64,000 bases of DNA from Alphaproteobacteria bacterium 32-64-14 (GTDB lineage Bacteria; Pseudomonadota; Alphaproteobacteria; Caulobacterales; Hyphomonadaceae). Where the stretch lies: NCBI GenBank assembly GCA_002280725.1, contig NCEM01000001.1, positions 94,142 to 158,141 on the forward strand, read 5' to 3'. A program made the translations under genes and the position numbers. Numbering within the stretch: position 1 is the first letter of the stretch; each line of letters opens with the position of its first letter. Under the pieces are notes generated by a model. The model worked only from the letters and a program-made list of their open reading frames with translations, was not told the DNA's origin and did not search any database. Below, in pieces: positions 55,038 through 63,681 of this stretch.

Positions 55038-55781
55038 TCAGGGCCGAGGCCGTACCCCGACAATGCGCAGGCCGTCCAGCCCCGCCTTGCGCGCGAGGTC
55101 GATCCGGCGGTCGTCCACCGGGACGAATTCCGAGATGCGGATCAGCGCCAGCGACCGCGCCCGACCCACCACCTCGGCCTTCAGGCCTAGCTCCTGCAGG
55201 CGCTTGTCGGCCGACCAGTGGTCGTCATGCGCCATGGCCAGCGTATCATCGTCGCCCGAGGACTCGACGCTCAGCCGGCCCACAATGGCGATCCGGGGCG
55301 TCTCTTCTGGCGAGCCCGGCAGGCTGGGCCAGCCGCCCACGATAACCAGACCGTGGAACTTGTTCTCGTTGAGCATGGGCCACCACTGCCCCGCCCCGGC
55401 ATGCTCCGGCCACGGCACGCAGGCCAGCGTTCCGGGGTGGACCACCGCCCGCTCCAGCGCGTCGCGCACGCCGACCAGCGGCACGATATTGGGTGCAAAG
55501 CCGAAATAGCCCCGCGCCGCCTCGACCGACAGGGTTACATCCCCGCCCGCCACATACACGGCCTTCAGCCCACGGCTCACCGCCATGTCCCCGCACATGG
55601 AGCGCCAGATCCGGGCGATCGCGTCGGCAGGCATGCCAACAGCCGCCCCCTCGCGCGCCAGACGCCGAAGTTCGGCGGCTTCACGAGACGGGCGAAAGCC
55701 GATGCCAGCCGGGGTTACGGCCGGGGCTTCGCGCATTTCCCGCCATTTCCCGGACAGGGCGGCCAGGAATGTATCGCTCAT
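55038..55781 (-). CDS. Chorismate mutase-like protein with a shortened AroQ domain
   Basis: 247 residues from ATG 55781. Residues about 29-70 ([19 protein letters not shown], then [18 protein letters not shown]) match the second half of an AroQ chorismate mutase, but the long first helix with its catalytic Arg residues is absent. The remaining 175 residues are a mixed alpha/beta region I cannot name. It sits at the head of the tyrA-hisC operon, where a chorismate mutase would be expected. Whether it still binds chorismate is unclear. Confidence 0.65.
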   Translation of the reverse strand: MSDTFLAALSGKWREMREAPAVTPAGIGFRPSREAAELRRLAREGAAVGMPADAIARIWRSMCGDMAVSRGLKAVYVAGGDVTLSVEAARGYFGFAPNIVPLVGVRDALERAVVHPGTLACVPWPEHAGAGQWWPMLNENKFHGLVIVGGWPSLPGSPEETPRIAIVGRLSVESSGDDDTLAMAHDDHWSADKRLQELGLKAEVVGRARSLALIRISEFVPVDDRRIDLARKAGLDGLRIVGVRPRP

Positions 55782-56002
55782 GGCCTGTGCAGGTTCATGA
55801 AAGCTGTCGGCGGCCATGGCACTCGACTGTCTGTAAAACGCTCCCCAGCGCTGCCCCTACATACGACAGATTTGCAGCAACCAGAACCCCATCCGCGCAA
55901 CTGCCGCTGCCCCGTTTGGGGGCGGCCAAACTGCAAGCTTGTTTTGATGGCGGATTGACGGGTATTGCATGGGTCTCCTGTGAGGCCGATCTGGGATCGC
56001 GA

Positions 56003-57169
56003 ATGTCTGCGCCCGCCCGAAATCTCAGCGGCGCGGATGGCTTGAAACGCCTGTCCGTCGCCACGCCTGACCGGCCCCTGAGGCTGGACAGCGGTCGCAC
56101 GCTCGAAAACGTGGAGATCGCCTACGAGACCTGGGGCGCGCTCAACGCCGACAAGTCCAACGTCGTCGTCGTCTGCCACGCCCTGACCGGAGACCAGTTC
56201 GCCGCCAGTCCCAACCCCGTGACGGGCCGCCCGGCCTGGTGGGATCTGGTGGTCGGCCCCGGCCTGCCGGTCGATACCGACCGCTTCTTCGTGATCTGCT
56301 CCAACGTGCTCGGCGGCTGCATGGGCTCGACCGGCCCGGCCAGCCGCAAGCCGGACGGCAGCTATTGGGGCACCGATTTCCCGATCATCACCATCGCCGA
56401 CATGGTGCGCGCGCAGATCGCGCTGCTCGAGCACCTCGGCATCACCGACGTGTTCCTCGCCATCGGCGGATCGATCGGTGGCATGCAGGTGCTAGAATGG
56501 ACGATCCAGGCGCGCGACCGCGTCTTCGCCGCCATCCCCATCGCCGTCGCCCCGCGTCAGTCGGCGCAGAACATCGGCTTCTACGAGACCGGCCGCCAGG
56601 CGATCATGGCCGATCCCAACTGGCGCAACGGCGCCTACCTCGCCGAGGGCACGCGCCCGGATCGCGGCCTCGCCGTGGCCCGCATGGCCGCCCACATCAC
56701 CTACGTTTCGGAAACCTCGCTCAAGCGGAAGTTTGACCGCCGCCTGCAGGACCGCGCCTCGAAGACGTTCGGTTTCGACGCCGACTTCCAGATCGAAAGC
56801 TACCTGCGCCACCAGGGGCAGACCTTCGTCGACCGGTTCGACGCCAACTCCTATCTCTACATCACCCGCGCCATGGATTACTTCGACCTTGCGAACGAAC
56901 ACGGCGGCGCCCTCGCCAACGCCTTCCGCGGCCTCGCCACGCGCTTCTGCGTGTTCTCATTCTCGTCCGACTGGCACTACACGCCGGAGGAATCCCGCAA
57001 TCTCGTCCGCGCCCTCAACGCTGCCGGATGCGAGACCAGTTACGTCTCCATCGACACCGACAAGGGCCACGACGCCTTCTTCGTCGAGGAGCCGGAATTC
57101 TGGGCTGGCCTGCGCGGCTTCATCGACGCCGCCGCCAGCGCGCGCGGACTGCCGGGCGTGCTGTCATGA
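56003..57169 (+). CDS. metX: Homoserine O-acetyltransferase/O-succinyltransferase (MetX type)
   Basis: First committed step of methionine synthesis, acylating homoserine. 388 residues, alpha/beta-hydrolase fold. [26 protein letters not shown], the nucleophile elbow [12 protein letters not shown] (usual sequence GGSLGGMQ), and the catalytic Asp/His near [12 protein letters not shown] and GHDAFFVEE. The acyl donor is not predictable. ATG 56003 is the family-like start; there is no clear riboswitch in the leader. It overlaps metW by 4 nt. Confidence 0.94.
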   Translation: MSAPARNLSGADGLKRLSVATPDRPLRLDSGRTLENVEIAYETWGALNADKSNVVVVCHALTGDQFAASPNPVTGRPAWWDLVVGPGLPVDTDRFFVICSNVLGGCMGSTGPASRKPDGSYWGTDFPIITIADMVRAQIALLEHLGITDVFLAIGGSIGGMQVLEWTIQARDRVFAAIPIAVAPRQSAQNIGFYETGRQAIMADPNWRNGAYLAEGTRPDRGLAVARMAAHITYVSETSLKRKFDRRLQDRASKTFGFDADFQIESYLRHQGQTFVDRFDANSYLYITRAMDYFDLANEHGGALANAFRGLATRFCVFSFSSDWHYTPEESRNLVRALNAAGCETSYVSIDTDKGHDAFFVEEPEFWAGLRGFIDAAASARGLPGVLS

Positions 57170-57786
57170 AGTCCGGCCCTGGCACGCATGGCTTCCGGCG
57201 CGCAGACCACGTCGCCATCGCCCAGTTCATCAACAAGGGTGAACTGGTGCTCGACGTTGGCTGTGGCGACGGGCAGCTGATGGAGCTACTGCAACAGGAA
57301 CGTGGCGCCCGCACCCGCGGTCTCGAAGTCGAACAATCGGGCGTCAACCGTTGCGTCTCGAAAGGCCTCGCCGTCGTGCAGGGCAACGCCGACGCCGACC
57401 TGCCCGTCTATCCAGACGATGCCTTCGACGTCGCCATCCTGTCGAAGACGATCCAGGAACTCGCGCGTCCCAAATTCGTGCTCGACGAACTTTCGCGCAT
57501 CGCCCGCCGCGTGATCGTGTCGTTCCGCAATTACGGCCACTGGCGCGTGCGCACCGCTCTGCTTACCACGGGCCGCATCCCCAATCTCGGGCAGGATACC
57601 GGCTGGTGGTCGGACGGCGCGCGTCGCCCCTGCACCGCGCGCGACATGGCCGAACTCGCCGCCGAAGCCGGCCTGCAGATCGCCGCCGCAACCCCGGTCG
57701 ACGGCAAACCCGTCACCGGCAAATCCCTCGGCCGCCTCAACTGGACCGCCGAAGAACTCGTCTTCGTGCTGGAGCGGAAGGGCTGA
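57166..57786 (+). CDS. metW: Methionine biosynthesis protein MetW
   Basis: 206 residues with methyltransferase fold: [17 protein letters not shown] (motif I), then [16 protein letters not shown] and the MetW-specific SFRNYGHW and WWSDGARR segments. MetW forms a pair with MetX in proteobacteria and stimulates or completes the homoserine acylation system. It is translationally coupled to metX. Confidence 0.94.
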   Translation: MKSGPGTHGFRRADHVAIAQFINKGELVLDVGCGDGQLMELLQQERGARTRGLEVEQSGVNRCVSKGLAVVQGNADADLPVYPDDAFDVAILSKTIQELARPKFVLDELSRIARRVIVSFRNYGHWRVRTALLTTGRIPNLGQDTGWWSDGARRPCTARDMAELAAEAGLQIAAATPVDGKPVTGKSLGRLNWTAEELVFVLERKG

Positions 57787-57931
57787 GATCTAGCCCCTTT
57801 CCGGGTGTTCACACCGGGCCGTCCACGCGATCGATGAAATTCGACAGGCGCGGTCCAGCCGCCGCTAACCCTTGAAGCGTAAGCTGTAACTGGCCCGGAC
57901 TCCCAGAAAGTCCGGCCTCAGGGAGACAGTC

Positions 57932-58318
57932 ATGTCGTTCACGATGACATCCACCGTCCGCAAGGTTCGCGAGCACTTCGAGCCGGAAGCCAATCTCGAC
58001 CCGCAGGAGCAGCGCGCCCTGCGCGGCCATCTTGAGCAGATCGACTACGCCGCCTTCGCCGCGAACAAGGAAGTGCTTGCCAAGACGCTCGGCCACGCCG
58101 ATCTCGCCCGCTTCCAGCGCCTTGCACTTGCGGCCGCCAATGCGCGCGCCTGCTGGGTCGCCGCCGCCATCGCGCATTCGCAGAAACCCAGTGTCTCGCC
58201 GCAGGACGTCGCGCAACTCTCCCTCCTTCGCACCACTTACGAAGAACTCACCGAAGCCTACGACGCCCTCCGCCGGATGGTCGAACGTGGCTACCTGCCG
58301 GTGAAGTCGAAGGGTTAG
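57932..58318 (+). CDS. Hypothetical helical protein (128 aa)
   Basis: No family recognised. GGGAGA lies 8 nt before ATG 57932. The product is charged and helical (VRKVREHFEPEANLDPQEQR, then YEELTEAYDALRRMVERGY) without signal or membrane segment. Confidence 0.6.
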   Translation: MSFTMTSTVRKVREHFEPEANLDPQEQRALRGHLEQIDYAAFAANKEVLAKTLGHADLARFQRLALAAANARACWVAAAIAHSQKPSVSPQDVAQLSLLRTTYEELTEAYDALRRMVERGYLPVKSKG

Positions 58319-58330
58319 CGCCAATGCGCG

Positions 58331-58363
58331 GAGCCGCCTGAAGGCACAGACCTCCGGCGGCTC
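58331..58363 (+). terminator. Possible terminator hairpin after the 128-aa gene
   Basis: GAGCCGCC (58331-58338) and GGCGGCTC (58356-58363) form a perfect 8-bp stem with a 17-nt loop, 12 nt after the stop codon. There is no T-tract, so function as a terminator is weakly supported. Confidence 0.35.
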
Positions 58364-58495
58364 ATGTTCTGGCGGCTGGATCGAGGGGGGATGGTCGCCA
58401 TCACACCCGGCCGTGTTTCAGGCATACGGCCAGGTAACGCGCGCCAGCCGGGCCGCCTCTGGGGGTCAGGACGGCGCCGGCTGGAAGTCGTCAGA

Positions 58496-58840
58496 TCACG
58501 AGGTGAGAGCGGCTTCGTTCTTCTCGCCCGTGCGGATGCGCAGCACCTGCTCAAGGTCGAGGACGAAGATCTTGCCATCGCCGATCTTGTTGGTGTTCGC
58601 CGCCTGCGTGATCGCATCGACCACTTTCTCGACGACCGCGTCAGACACAGCCACCTCGATGCGGACCTTCGGCAAGAGGCGCACTTCGTACTCAGCGCCG
58701 CGATAGACTTCAGTCTTGCCTTGCTGGCGGCCATAGCCGCGCACTTCGGTGACGGTGACGCCCGAGGCGCCAGCGGCAGTCACGGCGTCCAGGACCGCAT
58801 CCAGACGGCTCGGTTTGAAAACTGCGGTGATGTATTTCAT
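58496..58840 (-). CDS. P-II family nitrogen regulatory protein
   Basis: 114 residues. The T-loop GYGRQQGKTEVYRGAEYEVR carries Tyr 51 for uridylylation, KIGDGKIFVLDLEQVLRIRTG is the ATP-binding B/C-loop block and the N-terminus is MKYITAVFKPSRL. It senses 2-oxoglutarate and ATP/ADP to adjust nitrogen metabolism. Neither glnA nor amtB is next to it, so GlnB or GlnK identity is open. Confidence 0.93.
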   Translation of the reverse strand: MKYITAVFKPSRLDAVLDAVTAAGASGVTVTEVRGYGRQQGKTEVYRGAEYEVRLLPKVRIEVAVSDAVVEKVVDAITQAANTNKIGDGKIFVLDLEQVLRIRTGEKNEAALTS

Positions 58841-58904
58841 TGGGCTTCCCTTTCCTGTTCAGGCCGACTTTTGAGGCCGGGCGGGCTACCCCGCTTCATG
58901 GATG

Positions 58905-58933
58905 TATATATTGCACTTCTTACACATCTTCAA
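58905..58933 (-). promoter_or_regulatory. Candidate sigma-70-type promoter of the P-II gene
   Basis: On minus, TTGAAG (58933-58928), 17-nt spacer, TATATA (58910-58905), 65 nt before the start codon. The -35 lies just outside the end of the methyltransferase gene (58937). The spacing is ideal and the hexamers match 4/6. Confidence 0.4.
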
Positions 58934-58936
58934 CAT

Positions 58937-59680
58937 CTAACTACGCTTTTTGTCGACTCGCGCCGAAGATCTCTGTTTTTCGGGGACTTTTACCACTCTG
59001 CGGCCGCGTGCAGACCGGCCTGGCTCAACATAGAGCCGCTTCAGGGCCTCCACCATGAGCACACCACCAAACCCCGACCACGCGAATCTCCCGATTTTTT
59101 CCCACGCCTCGCCGGCTGAGGTGATGATCCCCCAATTGATCGGCGGCGCGTAAAGCGCGCGGGCTGAGGCCTGGGGAGCGAACATGGCGTCCTCCAGCAG
59201 CCGGTTGAGCTGCGTGCGCGTATAGGGCCGCCCATGCCCGAACGGTGTCGACTCCGCGCGCGCCCAAAGGCCCCGCCTGTGCGCAGCAATGATCAGAATC
59301 CGCGCTTCCGGCGCCGCCACGCGCCAGATTTCGCGCAGCAGCCTGTTGGGGCTCTCGGCCTCCTCCAGCGCATGAAAGACGATGATCCGGTCGAACAGCG
59401 CATCTGGAAACGGCAGCCGATCCTCCTCGGTCAGAACGGCGAGGCTCCTGCCCTCGTCCGGCCAGCGGAGAGCGCCCTGTTCGTCGGGCGCAGCCGAGAT
59501 GACCCGCCGCGCACCCGCGCGATAGGGTTCCAGCAAAACCTCGGCATGTCCGATACCCAGCACGTCCAGCCCAGCCGCAGACGGCCACAGCGCGCTGACG
59601 CGCTTGGCGATCATCTCCTGCGCCATCCGCCCCATGGGCGAGGCATAGAAGGTCTGCAGCCTGTCGATATCGAAGCGCAT
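58937..59680 (-). CDS. Class I SAM-dependent methyltransferase
   Basis: 247 residues. The first helix RLQTFYASPMGRMAQEMIAK is followed by DVLGIGHAEVLLEPY (a motif-I variant with GIGHAE for GxGxG), then LPFPDALFDRIIVFHALEEA with the usual post-motif. It is divergent from gloB by 64 nt, a pairing often seen in alphaproteobacteria. The substrate is unknown. Confidence 0.85.
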   Translation of the reverse strand: MRFDIDRLQTFYASPMGRMAQEMIAKRVSALWPSAAGLDVLGIGHAEVLLEPYRAGARRVISAAPDEQGALRWPDEGRSLAVLTEEDRLPFPDALFDRIIVFHALEEAESPNRLLREIWRVAAPEARILIIAAHRRGLWARAESTPFGHGRPYTRTQLNRLLEDAMFAPQASARALYAPPINWGIITSAGEAWEKIGRFAWSGFGGVLMVEALKRLYVEPGRSARGRRVVKVPEKQRSSARVDKKRS

Positions 59681-59744
59681 GCCCTAACCTTCAAACCCGA
59701 TACACGCCTATATAGGGCTCTCCCGGTCCGGAAAGGTAAACTGC

Positions 59745-60512
59745 ATGGCGGCCCCCATCGTCCATATGTTCCCCTGCCTGAAGGACAATTACGGCTTCCT
59801 GCTGCACGATCCCGCCACAGGCGAGACCGCAACGATCGACACGCCCGAAGCCGGGAAGATCCTCGCGGAAGCAGCCGCAAAAGGCTGGACCATCACCCAG
59901 ATCTGGAACACGCACTGGCATCCCGATCACGCTGGCGGCAATGCAGAGATCGTCGCGGCCACGGGCGCGAAGGTCTATGGCCCGGAAGAAGTCGCCAAAG
60001 CCGCCAAGCGTCCCGACAGCGTCCTGCATGAAGGCGACACCGTGCAGCTCGGCGCCATCGCCGCGCACATCATCGACACGCCCGGCCACACGCTCGGCCA
60101 CATCGTCTACCACTTGCCCGATCATGGCATCGCCTTCGTCGGCGACACGCTCTTCGCACTCGGCTGCGGCCGCCTGTTTGAAGGCACGCCAACGCAGATG
60201 TGGGACAGCCTCGGCAAACTGCGCGTCCTGCCCGACGACACCACAGTCTACTGTGCGCACGAGTACACGGCCTCCAACGCTGCCTTCGCGCTCAGCGTCG
60301 ATGGAGCGAATGCAGATTTGCTCGCCTACGCGGAAGGCGTGAAAGCAAAACGCGCCAACGATCAGCCCACCGTTCCCACCACCATCGGCGCCGAGAAACG
60401 CGCCAACCCGTTCCTGCGCGCCGACGATCCCAAACTGCAGGCCTTCGTCGGCCACCCGGGCGACGCCATCGCCACCTTCGCCGAAGTGCGCGAGCGGAAG
60501 AACACGTTCTGA
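59745..60512 (+). CDS. gloB: Hydroxyacylglutathione hydrolase (glyoxalase II)
   Basis: Hydrolyses S-D-lactoylglutathione in methylglyoxal detoxification. 255 residues: metal motif THWHPDHAGG (56-65), DTPGHTLGHIVYH, FVGDTLFALGCGRLFEG and the C-terminal NPFLRADDP substrate-binding region. The stop codon is immediately followed by a REPIN-like repeat. Confidence 0.95.
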   Translation: MAAPIVHMFPCLKDNYGFLLHDPATGETATIDTPEAGKILAEAAAKGWTITQIWNTHWHPDHAGGNAEIVAATGAKVYGPEEVAKAAKRPDSVLHEGDTVQLGAIAAHIIDTPGHTLGHIVYHLPDHGIAFVGDTLFALGCGRLFEGTPTQMWDSLGKLRVLPDDTTVYCAHEYTASNAAFALSVDGANADLLAYAEGVKAKRANDQPTVPTTIGAEKRANPFLRADDPKLQAFVGHPGDAIATFAEVRERKNTF

Positions 60513-60631
60513 CTCTGGACCGCCGGGCCCCCGCCCGGCAGCGTGTCGCCTTGCGACGCGATGAACCTTGAGGCCACCGGATACTTGCTGCTACGCAGCG
60601 ACTGCCGGGCGGGGGCCCCGGCGGTCCACAG
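60513..60631. repeat. REPIN-like inverted-repeat element, copy 2
   Basis: 29-30-nt inverted arms at 60513-60541 and 60602-60631. The left arm begins CTCTGGACCGCCGGGCCCCC and is almost identical to the arms of copy 1 at 34704; the 60-nt centres are unrelated. The element begins directly after the gloB stop and ends 10 nt before the cupin start. Confidence 0.75.
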
Positions 60632-60641
60632 CGAGCATCCC

Positions 60642-61067
60642 ATGACCCTCGAAGACGTCATACGTACGCTTGAGCTCAAGCCGCACCCCGAGGGCGGCTG
60701 GTATGCCGAAACGCATCGCGTGCCCGCGCCTGATGGCCGGCGCTCGCCCGGTACAGCGATCTACTACGCGCTCGGCGACGGCGAGCGTTCGCGTTGGCAT
60801 CACGTTGACGCCACAGAGATCTGGCACTGGCACGCAGGCGCCCCGCTCGAGCTGTCGCTGGCCGCGTCTGATACCCATACACCCACCGCCCACATCCTCG
60901 GGCCGGACCTCACGGCGGGACAGCGCCCGCAGGTGGTCGTGCCCATCCATCACTGGCAGGCCGCACGCAGCCTAGGCGCATGGACGCTGGTGGGATGCAC
61001 CGTATCCCCCGGCTTCGACTTTTCTGGATTAGTGATGGCCCCGCCCGGCTGGTCGCCCGGAGCCTGA
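60642..61067 (+). CDS. DUF985 cupin-family protein
   Basis: 141 residues. LKPHPEGGWYAETHR near the start, TAIYYALGDGERSRWHHVDA, EIWHWHAGAPLEL and GCTVSPGFDFSGLVM are the DUF985 pattern, with His residues suited to metal binding in the cupin barrel. No enzymatic role is established. It probably formed one operon with gloB before the REPIN insertion. Confidence 0.88.
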   Translation: MTLEDVIRTLELKPHPEGGWYAETHRVPAPDGRRSPGTAIYYALGDGERSRWHHVDATEIWHWHAGAPLELSLAASDTHTPTAHILGPDLTAGQRPQVVVPIHHWQAARSLGAWTLVGCTVSPGFDFSGLVMAPPGWSPGA

Positions 61068-61074
61068 AGCGGGA

Positions 61075-61857
61075 TCAGCCCGCAGACCGCGCCTGCGTCA
61101 GCACGCGGGTCACGTCGTCCGGCGTCACGCGGCCGCCCCACGGGTCATCGGGGTTCACCTCGATGACCAGTTCGCCGTCCGTGAACGACACGCGCGGAGC
61201 TTTCGCACGGCGCAGCGTTACCTTCTCGATACGGCCAGCCGACTTCCCGGCGTGGCCATTGGCGTTGCGCACGCCGAGCACGAGGATGCTCAACGCATCC
61301 GCGGCAAAGGCTTCCCGGTTGGCAAAGGATTGCGTGCCCCACAGCGTCACGTCGTGACCGGCCAGCTTGGTCAGCTCACTGACGGCGCTGACGCGCATCG
61401 TATCCAGCGCCGCCGTCATGGCCGGCGCGGACAGTGGCGGCAGGTTGCCCTGGCGGGGGTCCGCCGGCATGCCGCGCGCATCATGAAGGTAGGACACCAC
61501 GTTGCCAGCCATCGTGACCTTGAGGATCTGGCGGCCGCGGTAGTCGAGGAAAATGGTGTCGCCACGCGCGCCGGCGACTGGAACCAGCGTCATGATCTCG
61601 CCGCTGCCATCCAGCTGCAGCAGGACAAGCGCTCCGCGCTGTTCCAGAACAAAGCCGCCGCTGGGCGAGCCGAGATCGTCGTAACGGACGCCGCCGGTGG
61701 GCGATGTCGAAACCTGGTTGCGGGTAGTTGCATAGGTTGGGGGGGGCATGTCGGGCGATTGGGCGACGGCCGGCGCAGCGCCGAAGCCAAGCCCGATCGC
61801 CAGCGCGATCCCTGTGACGGCTTTTGCCGCCTGCCTATGAAATACTTTCACGTTCAT
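61075..61857 (-). CDS. Exported protein of unknown function (possibly DUF4908)
   Basis: 260 residues from ATG 61857 (MNVKVFHRQ). A signal peptide ends PAVAQ (about residue 33). The mature part starts with beta-rich sequence (GFVLEQRGALVLLQLDGSGE, then FLDYRGRQILKVT), followed by helices and a strand-rich end (VSFTDGELVIEVNPDDPWGG). It resembles DUF4908, a Caulobacterales-type family, but I am not sure. No partner genes. Confidence 0.6.
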   Translation of the reverse strand: MNVKVFHRQAAKAVTGIALAIGLGFGAAPAVAQSPDMPPPTYATTRNQVSTSPTGGVRYDDLGSPSGGFVLEQRGALVLLQLDGSGEIMTLVPVAGARGDTIFLDYRGRQILKVTMAGNVVSYLHDARGMPADPRQGNLPPLSAPAMTAALDTMRVSAVSELTKLAGHDVTLWGTQSFANREAFAADALSILVLGVRNANGHAGKSAGRIEKVTLRRAKAPRVSFTDGELVIEVNPDDPWGGRVTPDDVTRVLTQARSAG

Positions 61858-62035
61858 CCCAGCCATATGGCACGGAAAACAGGGCGATTCTTTGTTCGCA
61901 AAAGGCACCCAGCACCTCACGATGCGGCGTTTCAGCGGCACGCGCAAGGGTCGCGACGCCTTCTAAATCAAGCCTCTAACCAAGTTAGGGCGAGGCGTTG
62001 CCCAACTGCCGCGCCAATTGGGCCAGCCAGTTCGC

Positions 62036-62761
62036 TTAGCCTGCGATGTACTGGCCGCCATTCGCGGTGAGAGTCGCCCCGGTGATGAATCCCGAGTCGG
62101 CGCCCGATAGGAAAGACACGCATGCCGCGATCTCGCTGGCCGAACCGAGACGGCCCACCGGGATCGTCGCGATGATGCTCTCCAGCACCTTGGCGGGCAC
62201 GGCGGCGACCATCTCCGTGTCGATATAGCCGGGGCAGATCACGTTCACGGTGATGCCCTTCTTGGCGTTCTCCTGGGCCAGCGCCTTGGTGAAGCCGATC
62301 AGGCCGGCCTTGGCGGCGGAGTAGTTCACCTGCCCCACCTGCCCCTTCTGGCCGTTGATCGAGGAGATGTTGACGATGCGGCCGAAGTTCCGCTCGCGCA
62401 TGCCCTCGATGGTCAGGCGACACAGGTTGAAGGCCGAGGTCAGGTCGATGCGGATGACATCGTCCCATTGTTGCCGGGTCATCTTGTGCAGCGTCGCGTC
62501 GCGCGTGACGCCGGCATTGTTAACCAACACGTCAACCGGCCCGAGCTGCTCGGTCACCTGGGCAATCCCCGCGGCGCAGGCGTCGTAATCACCTACATCC
62601 CACTTGAAGGCCTTGATGCCGAGTTCCTCGGCGCACTTGGCGGCCGCTTCGTCATTGCCAGCGTAGTTGGCGGCGACCTTGAAGCCGTCTCTGACCAGGC
62701 GCTCCGTGATCGCGCGTCCGATACCGCGCGTCCCGCCCGTAACCAGCGCCACCTTGGTCAT
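62036..62761 (-). CDS. phbB: Acetoacetyl-CoA reductase (PHB synthesis)
   Basis: NADPH-dependent reduction of acetoacetyl-CoA to (R)-3-hydroxybutyryl-CoA. 241 residues; TGGTRGIG (8-15), NNAG, the active-site Ser in NISSINGQKGQVGQ, YSAAK and the C-terminal TGATLTANGGQYIAG. ATG 62761 follows GGAGGGAGA, which rules out the in-frame TTG at 62776. It is divergent from phaR, so the two probably share regulation. Confidence 0.94.
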   Translation of the reverse strand: MTKVALVTGGTRGIGRAITERLVRDGFKVAANYAGNDEAAAKCAEELGIKAFKWDVGDYDACAAGIAQVTEQLGPVDVLVNNAGVTRDATLHKMTRQQWDDVIRIDLTSAFNLCRLTIEGMRERNFGRIVNISSINGQKGQVGQVNYSAAKAGLIGFTKALAQENAKKGITVNVICPGYIDTEMVAAVPAKVLESIIATIPVGRLGSASEIAACVSFLSGADSGFITGATLTANGGQYIAG

Positions 62762-62844
62762 GCCGTCTCCCTCCAATTCACATCCCGGTGATCGCTATAG
62801 CAGATTCACTAACGAGCAGTCTCGCAAACGCGCCGCACAATGGA

Positions 62845-62886
62845 TTTTTGCTGCACGCGATGCTGCGCGCGCGGAAGGTGTGTGCA
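62845..62886. promoter_or_regulatory. TGC-rich motifs in the phbB-phaR divergent region, possible PhaR site
   Basis: TTGCTGCA (62848-62855) and ATGCTGCG (62860-62867) are 12 nt apart in direct repeat, and GTGTGTGCAG follows at 62877-62886. PhaR regulators of Paracoccus bind TGC-rich sequences upstream of PHB genes. The match is suggestive only. Confidence 0.35.
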
Positions 62887-63000
62887 GTTGCGTAAAGTTC
62901 GTGCTACATCACGTTCTGAACTGGATTTAATGAGCATGTCCGCCTGGCGAGGGGTCGCGCAACACCCTCACGGCAAGGGCCGCCACACAGGAGACGCGAC

Positions 63001-63669
63001 TTGACGCAAGCCAACGGGAACGGATCCCACAACGGCGAGAAGATCGTGATCAAGAAGTACGCCAACCGGCGTCTCTACGACACGTCCGCCAGCGCCTACG
63101 TCACCCTCGAACACCTGTCGGAACTCACCCGCCAGGGCAAAGAGTTCATCGTGCAGGACGCGAAGTCGGGCGAGGATCTGACCCGCGCCGTGCTCGCCCA
63201 GATCATCTTCGAGCAGGAGAACAAGAAGGAAGGCGTCCTGCCCGTCTCCTTCCTGCGCCAGCTGATCCAGTTCTACGGCGACAACTTCCAGACCATGCTG
63301 CCCGCCTACCTCGAACTGTCGATGAAGACGTTCAACCAGCAGCAGGACAAGTGGCGCGACTACATGAACACCACGGTCGGCGAGGACAAGGCCAAGGCGT
63401 TCGAGGAACAGATCCGCAAGAACATGTCGATGTTCGAGGACACGATGAAGTTCTTCACCCCGTTCGTGCCGGGCGGTCCCGGCGCTCCGGGCGGACCGAT
63501 GATGCAGCCCTCCGCGCAAGGCGAGCCGCCAAAGAGCGCCCCCTCCGCGCCACCCTCGGGCGTCGATGCGATCCGCGCCCTGCAGCAGCAGATGCTCGAC
63601 ATGCAGAAGCAGCTTGCCCAGATCGCGACCGGCGGTCTCACGGGATCGCCCGACAAGGACAAGCCGTAA
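63001..63669 (+). CDS. phaR: Polyhydroxyalkanoate synthesis repressor PhaR
   Basis: 222 residues from TTG 63001, placed 9 nt after AGGAGA. KIVIKKYANRRLYDTSASAY is the PHB_acc_N DNA-binding signature and the following LTRAVLAQIIFEQENKKEG completes it. PHB-binding repeats follow, then a Pro/Gly-rich linker and a C-terminal helix (IRALQQQMLDMQKQLAQIA). It represses phasin and PHB genes when polymer is absent. Confidence 0.94.
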   Translation: MTQANGNGSHNGEKIVIKKYANRRLYDTSASAYVTLEHLSELTRQGKEFIVQDAKSGEDLTRAVLAQIIFEQENKKEGVLPVSFLRQLIQFYGDNFQTMLPAYLELSMKTFNQQQDKWRDYMNTTVGEDKAKAFEEQIRKNMSMFEDTMKFFTPFVPGGPGAPGGPMMQPSAQGEPPKSAPSAPPSGVDAIRALQQQMLDMQKQLAQIATGGLTGSPDKDKP

Positions 63670-63681
63670 CGCGAGGTCTCT

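Noticed and set aside
55818..56002. SAM-responsive riboswitch before metX
   Set aside because: The leader lacks the SAM-II core and has only a GC hairpin at about 55910-55930.
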